Below, piece by piece: positions 1 through 10,279 of a stretch of 64,000 bases of DNA. The notes under the pieces are model-generated. The model was not told where the DNA came from. It made no database searches and worked only from the letters and a program-made list of their open reading frames with translations. The first letter of the stretch is position 1; each line of letters begins with the position of its first letter. The translations under genes and the position numbers were made by a program. This DNA is from Plotosus lineatus (Eukaryota > Chordata > Actinopteri > Siluriformes > Plotosidae), in contig CM045729.1 in the NCBI GenBank assembly GCA_024760905.1, positions 44,182,080 to 44,246,079 on the forward strand, written 5' to 3'.

Positions 1-254
1 TTATTAGTTCCTGCTTCCAATATATCACCTGTGCAGAATACGGCCTTACTTACGGCCTGATACATGTAGCCGACCCCTTGACAGATACCAATGTAGTGAG
101 ATATCTTTTAGTGGTCGATTGGTATATAATTTATATTTAAAATAAAAACCTGAACACATCCTTCCTCTCATTATTTACATTTGAGGCAAAAGATGTAGGT
201 AGATGTTAATTTAAAATACAAGCAGAAAACACAATGACAAGAAATAAATCTTAC

Positions 255-1660
255 GTTTTGCATGTACCCTGAAAAACGTTCAGCAGTGGAAGAAATAGCA
301 TTCTTCACCCTCCTCAGCAAGTCTTTTTTCACCTCTGGAGAGGAAACATCTTTTTTCACAAGTAGATGAGCAAAACGTCTAATGGAGGGGGAGAGAGAGG
401 GACAAAAACCCCACAAACTTATAATAAATGATATCTAAGACTGTAAAATAAAATAACAAATAAAAGACTCCACACAACAATACCTCAGTAGGGCATTCAC
501 AGGAACCCTCTTCCACTGAATACCCTGTTTTAACAGGTCATTTGAAAAAGACGGCAGGCTAAACAGAGACTGCAGGATGGCATTCATGTAGCAAGTGTTT
601 CCCAGGTTGGAGAATCTAAAGGAGAACAAGGCACAGCGTAAAATCATTTAACAGTAGAAGTGCCAAATCTTGAAGTTCAAAATGTCATGCATTTTTAGTG
701 AAATTACCTCCCTATTTGATATTGAATGCGGAAACTACCAAATAAATTGCATTATATAACCTTATGTGGTATTTGAAGATTATATAGAGGCCTTTCCAAA
801 AAAATTTTTGAGGTCACTGAGGTCAAATTTGGGTCACATAACCTCAATTTCAAGTTGGCCGCCACATTTTCTCTTGGTTAACTGTTTCTTAGGAGATTAT
901 GATTCTTGTTTTCATAAAAATAAATAAATAAATAAATAAATAAAAAAAAGGAGATCGCCAAGTTGTTCCAAATGTCAAGATGATGAAATCAGCACACAAA
1001 AAATCCTTCATATCTTATATATTGAGCATTTTATGGCTAAAAACATCAACTACACTAGCATTTATAAAAATGGCAATTCTTGCGATATTCTGAATGTGTT
1101 ATTATAATTCTCTATTCACCGTTTGAATGTAATGGCCTTATTTCGATGATAAGGTTTCACTCCCTCTTACGAAAACATATTTTCAATGATTTCAAGTGGG
1201 TAACTGTGGTTATGTGGCCAGAGTGTGATCACCCACCTCTCATGCCCCAACACCCCCGACTGACTTATGTGCATGTGTATATAACATCAATAAATACATA
1301 TTCAATGCTATAAATGCTTATAATAACAAGTAAACATTCAAAAATAATGCATAAGATGTAAAATATAAATACACACACATACAGACGCGTGCGCAGATGC
1401 GTGTGCCCGCACTCAAGATGCACACCTTGCATAATGTAAGTAGTTTTGATGGGAGGGTTTGGGTCGTTTTTTGTTTGTTTAGGGTTTTTTTGCATAATTG
1501 GCCTTTTTGTGGCATTTTCCCTAACCTTTTCACCTATTCTTCCTTAATTTCCTTATTTTTTAATTCGATTCATACATTTTTTTTTAAAACCGAGATGCAC
1601 TGAAGCCGCATGAATTGAAGAACGAAGTAGCGAGGGATCCCTTTATATATGTGCATGTGC

Positions 1661-1723
<63 letters not shown>

Positions 1724-4700
1724 GCTGCATCAAGTTATCGTAGGTCATTTCACACAATATTGAGCGTAATATCTTCAGAATCCGAGGTGTCTGAAAGTGA
1801 TTTTGCGCCGACATGATCTGACATTCTCACGTGCAAGATTTCTTTTTACAAGGACATCTATTATTGGTTCATTTTTAGACCAAAGAACATTGTAATAAGA
1901 TAATTACCAATCAAAGAAGGCTTCACAGTCACTTTTGTGTTTGTGTGTGTATTATTCAAAAATAGTGAATGCAATGAATTGGGGCAGCGGTGGTCTAGTG
2001 GTATAGGGCGCTGGCTCACTGATCCAGGGTTCGAGTCCCACTCTCCACAAGGTTGTCACTGTCCCCCCCCCCCAGTGCAGCTAACTGGGTTATCAAAGGC
2101 GGGCCATGTCTCTCACTGTCTATGGTAAGAGGCATGTAAAAGAACCATTGCTGACTTTCGTAAAGGGTAGGCTGCAAAGTCATGAGCATGTTTCTGTCCC
2201 TTGCTAAAAAAAAGGGTTGTGATAGGAAGGGCATCCGACGTAAAAACCTCTGACAAATCAAACGTGCGAATCAGATGATTCGCTGTGGCAACTCCCGAGT
2301 AAAAGGGGAAAAGCCGAAAAAAAGACAGACAGTGAATGCAATGAATTAGCATGTCAAAGTCGATTTTTTTCGGCTTTGGCACTGCTCAGGTTAAATTGTA
2401 CCAGAATTGAAAAAACTTCATAATAGACAGTGGTATGAAAAAGTATCTGAACCTTTTGGAATTTCTCACATTTCTGCCTAAAATCACCATCAAATGTGAT
2501 CTGATCTTTGTCAAAATCACACAGATGAAAAAAACAGTGTCTGTTTTAACTAAAACCACCCAAAATTTTATAGGTTTTCATATTTTAATGAGGATAGCAT
2601 GCAAACAATGACAGAAGGGGGAGAAATAAGTAACTGAACCATCACATTTAATATTTTGTGGCCCCCCCTTTGGCAGCAATAACTTCAACCACACGCTTCC
2701 TGGAGCTGCAGATCAGTCTGGCACATCGATCAGGACTAATCTTGGCCCATTCTTCTTTACAAAACTGCTGTAGTTCAGTCAGATGCCTGGGATGTCTGGC
2801 ATGAATCGCTGTCTTGAAATCATGCCACAGCATCTCAATGGGGTTCAAGTCTGGACTTTGACTTGGCCACTCCTGAACATGTATTTTGTTCTTCTGAAAC
2901 CATTCTGAAGTTGATTTACTTCTGTGTTTTGGATCATTGTCTTGTTGCAGCATCCATCCTCTTTTTAGCTTCAACTGTCTGACAGACAGCCTCAGGTTTT
3001 CCTGCAAAACATCCTGATAAACTTTTGAATTCATTTTTCCATTAATGATTGCAGGTTGTCCAGGCCCCGAGGCGGCAAAACAGCCCCAAACCATAATGCA
3101 CCCTCCACCATGCTTCACGGTGGGGATGAGGTGTTGATGTTGGTGAGCTGTTCCATTTTTCCTCCACACATGACGTTGTGTGTTCCTCCCAAACAATTCA
3201 ACTTTGGTTTCATCAGTCCACAAAATATTTTGCCAAAACTTCTGTGGAGTGTCCAAGTGCCTTTTTGCGAACATTAAATGAGCAACAATGTTTTTTTTAG
3301 ACAGCAGTAGATTCCTCCTTGGAGTCCTCCCATGAACATCATTCTTGGCCATTGTTTTACATATAGTTGATGTGTGCACAGAGATATTGGACTGTGCCAG
3401 TGATTTCTGTAAGTCTTTAGCAGACACTCTAGGGTTTTTTTTTTTTTTACCTCTCCGAGTATTCTGCGCTGAACTCTTGGTGTCATCTTTGGTGGACGGC
3501 CACTCCTTGGGAGAGAAGCAACAGTGCCAAACTCTCTCCATTTGTAGACAACTTCTCTGACTGTCGATTGATGAACATCCAGACTTTTAGAGATGGTTTT
3601 GTATCCTTTCCCAGCTTTATACAAATCAACAATTCTTGATCGCAGGTCTTCAGACAGCTCTTTTGAGCGAGCCATGGTGCACATCAGACAATGCTTCTCA
3701 GTGTGTGTTTTATAGTGGGCAGGGCAGTTGTAAGCCACTCATTAGTGATTGGGCACACACCTGACTTAAATTGTTTGGTAAAAATTGGTTTCAATTGCTC
3801 TTTAAGTCTCCTTAGGAAGAGGGTTCAGTTACTTATTCCTCCCCCTTCTGTCATTGTTTGCATGCTATCCTCATTAAAATATGAAATATGGTGGTTTTAG
3901 TTAAAGCAGACACTGATTTTTCATCTGTGTGATTTTGACAAAGATCAGATCACATTTGATGGTGATTTTATGCAGAAATGTGAGAAATTCCAAAAGGTTC
4001 AGATACTTTTTCATACTACTGTAGGAAACTTGAAGGATACATACCCCTGCAATGGAGGTTGAGATTGAGAAAGAGAAGGTCTCGGCTTATTCCATCCTCC
4101 ATAATCCACAGATGAGCGGACTCTCTTAAATGGTGTGGAATGATTGGGTAGCACCAGGCTTCGTTTAGCTGCAGGTGACTGGTTTGTGCTGGCAGGTCTT
4201 TAGATAAGAACAGTTTATTTTAAAATGGAACACAATAATATCAGGAAATATAAAGGCTAGCGTGTAGCACACAAGGTTGTAGAACACCTTATATTAAAAT
4301 AATAATAATAATAATAATATAAGAAAGACACTAAATATTTACCTGTCCAATAAGGAATGAGTTTGTGTGTAATCTTTGGTTCCTGTTCTGCTGCCATAAA
4401 AAGATGTCAGCTGCAGGGGTGTAGAGCCAAGGGGAGCTGATTAAGGAAAACATCAGACAAACGAAACATGAAAAAAGTTGCCGAACAGGCACATTTGTAA
4501 TGGCCATAATGTGAACAGGCACCAACCTGAAGTCCTATTCTCCTCAGACTGTTTCAACTTTTCTTTGCAGCTGAGTAAAAACTTCCTTGAAGTGTCTAAA
4601 ATGGCCTTATTGTTACTGAAAAGAGAACCGTCATTATAACCGGGTACCACAAATCAACACAATAGCAAAGCATACTTGTAAAAGATTTGTGTCTACAAGT

Positions 4701-7063
4701 AATATTAAAGCTATTTGAATAAATGTAATGATGAAAAAGGATTTTGACAGCATCAAGCACAGTACCTAGAGGAGTCATTCTCTTTGGGGTAGTCCTCAGT
4801 TATATCCGTGTCATTGTTCATCAATCGTTTCCTTTTCTCACTCCTGAAGAGAAAGACATCCACAACCATAACTGTCAAGGCCCAGTACCATGGTTTTTTT
4901 TTTTGAAGTCATGGTTTGCTTTCACCCATGATTTAAACAATTTGCTCAGTATTATAAATAAATCAGAGCACAGGATAGCTCCAGGAGAAGTGCAAAATCA
5001 GGATGTATTTGAAATATATACTGTATATACATTTTTTTTAAATAAATAACTTCTTGCATCGCTTAAAACATTCCCAAGTTAGCCCACTCTCGCAAAGTAC
5101 CACATAGTACCATGATCCCTGAAGGTAAATTTACATGATAAATGTACAATGTATGTCTTAAAATGTATTTCATTTCACAGTAAAATTCTATCATGTATGC
5201 ACATGACAGAGATTGATCAACGTCGTAATTGGCTGATATAATCCAGAACAGTGGCCATTAACACATTTTCTAAACAACTACAGTTATTTTCATTAAATAA
5301 AAATATACCCTTTCATTGTCTATGCAGCTTATCCATCAGGCTTGTATTAGAAACTGGAGCCAAGCCAGCTGACTTGGGTTAAGAGGCAGGGTACGCACTG
5401 GACATGTCCCAATCAATCCAAGGCTAACACACAGAAAATCAACTGGAATAGCCCTTTTTTATAGTTTGATATACTTTATTAATCCCGCAAGGAAAATTAT
5501 TGCCGTGTACTTAAGCCGTACAAAGGGATCACGCGCACACACTTTTTCTGCTGGTTCGGGAATCAAACCTTTCAGTCCCAAAGCCGCTTCTCTAAACAAT
5601 TACAGCTGCCGGTATTCCCTCATATGCGTGTCTTTAAACTGTGAAAAGAAACCACAGTGCTAACAAAAACCCCACAGTGGCACAGAGAGAACAAGGAACC
5701 CCCACGGTCTGAAACCAGAAAACTCCTGCTGTAAGGTGATATGGCAACAACAAGACCATCATGCTGCATATTGTAGAAAATACACAATGATCCTTAACCA
5801 GTAAGCAGCACGATGGCAGTATAAAGCTAGAACTACCACCTGATGATTATATGCCTCCCATGCACTTACGATAGCCTGACCTTTATTCTCCAAAATAATC
5901 AGTTCATCCTCGAGTCATGGTGGACATTTGTGCAAAGTTGACAGCTCAACCAGTTTGAGAGATTACACTCACAAGAATGGCACTGATAGATAGAAACATG
6001 TCCGCACAAAAGGACAACCTGAAACAATAATGCCTCCAGCTATTTAAAAAACTGAGGGTTCCTTAAAACCAGACAAGAAAATATTTTTTCCATTCATTTA
6101 AGTTCAACTTTTGATGCCACAATAATCTGTGATCAGGACTTAATTCATCATGAAGCCACTAGTCTTTGCAGACCCTGATTAAAGTACATTTTGTTGATCT
6201 TGACCATAAATATTTTGGCAAAACAGCTAAATATTAATTTACAGTTACCCTGAACCCTCGAAGTGCAATGTTAAAACTCAAAACGCCATGCATTTTTTAG
6301 AGAAATTACCTACCTATATGATATTGAATGCATATTTCACTATGCTATATTTTACTACATGAATACTGTATTAATGAGTAAGACTGTGTATAGAATGTGT
6401 TTAAGAAGCATATTTTAGTGCATGTAATAGATACATAGTATTTTACTTCCGGCTGCTCATTCGCGCATGTGATGTCATGCATGGGGTTTTACTTCCGAGT
6501 ACAGAACTCGTGGATTATCTCGATTCGCAGTAGGGCTCGTTACCGAACCCCCGCGAATGTCGAGGGCCTACTGTACCTACGTAATACGCTGACGTAATGA
6601 CGCAATGATTCCGGCAGACTGGTCGTAAATCGATCTGGTCGTATGTCAACTTTCCATTCGAATATACTCATGCCAAACAAAAACAGATGAATAAATCTCA
6701 CACATTTAAATCTATACATCTATTTTCAATTCCACGTCACTGTGACACGCAGCAGAGAGCCAATCCTTTCTGTCCTCCACTGTGTGGGCGGGTCCGATAC
6801 CATCAAACTCCAATTTTATTGGATTATAACATCCACAGACAGACTGCGCGTGTTGTTTTTGAGTAAAGAGATAAATTTCCCTCGTTTTGATCAGCTCATT
6901 TCCACGAAGCCAAGCATAGCTGGCAAGCAAACACAAATGGACAGACATGGAAAACTTCAACCCCGCAGACCAGCTGATTGCCAAAACTTGGGACGTGCTT
7001 CCTGTCACATAAATACTGCAGCGTGTGAGTCCAATAAAATTAGACGTTTGGTGGGCACATATT

Positions 7064-7104
<41 letters not shown>

Positions 7105-9381
7105 CCTGTTTTTCATTCCGACCATGCTTTCATCGATGGAAATCTCTCTGTCTGGCACAAAGTGATATTTGAATTTACCATTCAAATAATCCAAAAAAGG
7201 TTGAATTTTAAACCAGGGATCAAAGTTAGCCTCACCTCTTGCAAGTCTGTTGTCGTTGTTGTTCAGATGTAACATCCTGGATATGAGTAAGAAAGTGTTT
7301 ATTGGCATAACCTTTCTAAAGAAAGGTGTACGGGTACAGCGGAGCATTTTACCCTGGTAGTCCTTGATGTTTTTCTTTTTAACCAGTCCCATGTTGATCA
7401 ATCAATCTGGGTACCGTGCCAGAATTCTGGCGTAGGCGGCAGCCATAATAGCCTTGTCAGCCGGTTTAGTCGCTGACCACTCGACCATGCAACAGGTTAT
7501 ACTGGATTTCAAGTTACTAGTAGCAGGGCAAAACCTGACCTGACCCATGTCGATACATAAGCCAATAAATTTCTTGACGTCGGCGATGGTAACGGGCCTC
7601 CAGCGATGAAAACGTGAGTGCAGGTGACTGGCTAGCCAGTCCGCCATACTCGCTAACGTTGTGTAGGCGTACCGGTTCGTTTCACGGACGATCGGGAGCA
7701 AAAGTAGTGAAAAACAGCATGAAATACACCAGTGGCTCGGAGTTCCGTGGTGGCATATTCCGGCGGCCGGGGCCGCATACTATGAAGCCGTGAAGGTCAT
7801 TTCCCAGTGTCGTTTTCGAGAAGGATAATCGTCTGCCATGTCTCTTCTACTTCCGTGTTGTTGTTTGGCTTGCCATTCTTGTTTCCGTCATCTGCATCAC
7901 TCTGTTCAAAATCGTCATCACTGATTTCTTCTTCATCTGTCAGATCGAACCCATCAAAATCACCTCCTTCACTAGATTCTTCAAATATTTCCCGTAATCG
8001 TCGGCCGTTTCGGACAATATTGAGCATATTATCATCGGAATCCGAGCTGTCTGAAAGTAGGGGATGGTTTTGCACCACCATTATCTGAAAGGCTCACGAG
8101 ATTTCTTTTCACAGGGACAGCTATCATTGGTTCATTTTTAGACCAAATCTCATTATAATAAGAAAATTACCAATCACAAAAGGCTTCACAGTCACTTTTG
8201 TGTGTGTGAGTGCAGTGTTTACAAATGACGAATGCGATGAATTGGCATGTGTCATAAAGCTGATTTTTTTTTTTTGGCTTTGGCATTTGAGAACGTAATA
8301 TAAAGGCGATTTTTTTTTCGGCTTTGGCACTGCTTGGATGAAAGACAAACACACTTAAAAAATTAGATTTTTTTCTATATTCAAGTTAAATATAAACTAA
8401 GTAAATGAGCATTAAAACTCCAAAAAGGCAAAATATGACATTTAAAAATAGGAAATTTGGTCAAGGTTGTCCAAAGTTTCACATAAAGCTCCATCTGAAA
8501 AACGACAGTGATAAAGCACAAGGAGCTGCTAGGAGATAGTCAGCTGAAGTGTAGAAATTGGACAAGCATTAATTACTGAGAAAATTAAACGGAGAAATTC
8601 AGAATATCAGAGAGCTGTGTGTACAAGGAATAGTGTGCGAGTCCTACAGTAGATACCTGTATAAATTTTGTATTGTATATACACCTATTACTTTATAAAA
8701 TCACCAACATCACAATACAAACCTGTTTTCTGACAGTCCACCGCGTACAGGTGTTGACGTAACTCGGCTTGGACTCCCAAGAGGCTTTCGCGGTGTGCTC
8801 TCTTCACGGTTTTCCAAACTCGATCTGCGTGAAGTTATCTTGAATTAACAGGAAAAAAAAAAAAAAAAACATGATAAAGCAACAGGTAGTGAATAGACTG
8901 ATCGGCCACAACAATAACACCTGACTGTGTTGCAGCTCGACAGCCCCATATGCAGCACAGAGATTCGACTCTTTTCTATCATAGCTGACATCAACAGATG
9001 AGGCACTCTGTGCTAGAATAGCTCTATAGATTCAGACCAGATGAACCAGCCTTCATTTCCCATCACAAATCAGTGAGCAATGACACCCATGACACTTACC
9101 AGTTCCATTCCTGTTCTCCCGACCAAAAGGTGGTCCAAAATACACTCATGCCTCAGTTTAATGGACTAATAGGGGAGAACAGTGGTCCGAAGTTTCTGAT
9201 TCCATATAGTTCAACGATTACGTCACGAAAAACTTTTACTTATGCACACTATGTAATCTGCAAATGTAAATACTGTATACTCTGTAAATGTACACCATAA
9301 GATCAGGGGTCGGGAACCTTTTTGTCTATGAGAGCCAAAAAAAAAAAAAAAAGTCATTTTAAAATCCAATCCTCTGAGTCT

Positions 9382-9427
<46 letters not shown>

Positions 9428-10212
9428 GTAAAACCTCCGCTGACGAACGCTTAAGCTCACGAACTTTTCGCCTCAAGAACATTAAATTTGCGATCATATA
9501 GTCTCTGCTGATGAACTAGTTTTCGGCGGACGAATCAAACCACGCGGTCGAACAGCGCCACGGTGGCAGCCACGAGAAGCTGACGTACGCTCACGGCGTC
9601 ACAGTTCATCACCCCCTTTCTTCGAGTGCGGAAGTGGTTTGTGTTTGAAAGACATTTTGGACCATATTGAGTGTACTTTTGCTATTATGGGACCGAAAAA
9701 GACCCCACCACAGGCGGAGATCATTGAAAAACACGAACGAGGTGTGCGTTTGTGTGACTTAGCGTCCCAGTACCAGTACGCTAAGTCTACCATTGCTCCC
9801 ATCCTTAAGAACAAGGAAGCTATTAAGGGTGCGTGTGTGGCTAAGGGTGTTTCCAAACAGTAGGCGTTTCCAAACACTCCTTCCAAACAGTAAGTCCCTC
9901 CCTCCCTCCTCCTCCCACTCCATTCCATCAAGCCATCAACTACCATCACAAAGGTAAATAAAACAACTTTATTATACAGTACAGTTTATTTCTTTAATTA
10001 CAATACAATAGCACATTTACTATACATAAAATAAGGTATATTTTTGTGTAGTTTTAAGGCTTATTTAGTAGAAAATTATGCTTTATGGGGACCTGGGAAC
10101 GGATTATTCTCATTTTAATGGTTTCTTATGGGAAAAAAATGTTCGGAAGACGAACTTTTCGCCTTACACACACTTTCTGGGAACCAATTATGTTCGTGAG
10201 CTGAGGTATCAC

Positions 10213-10279
<67 letters not shown>

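Noticed and set aside
1981..2060. Possible tRNA gene (A and B boxes)
   Set aside because: It repeats in many SINE copies with the same downstream body and lacks proper cloverleaf pairing.
1937..2128. Multiple reading frames over SINE heads and bodies, such as SSGIGRWLTDPGFESHSP
   Set aside because: They follow the SINE sequence in every copy and have no protein homology.
4331..4525. Frame SSPWLYTPAADIFLWQQNRN as part of USP37
   Set aside because: The exon is real, but only the other frame (PLGSTPLQLTSFYGSRTG) joins in phase with both neighbours.
6742..7272. 176-codon plus-strand frame across the TA repeat
   Set aside because: It spans a hAT fragment, a microsatellite and antisense piggyBac DNA, so it cannot be one gene.
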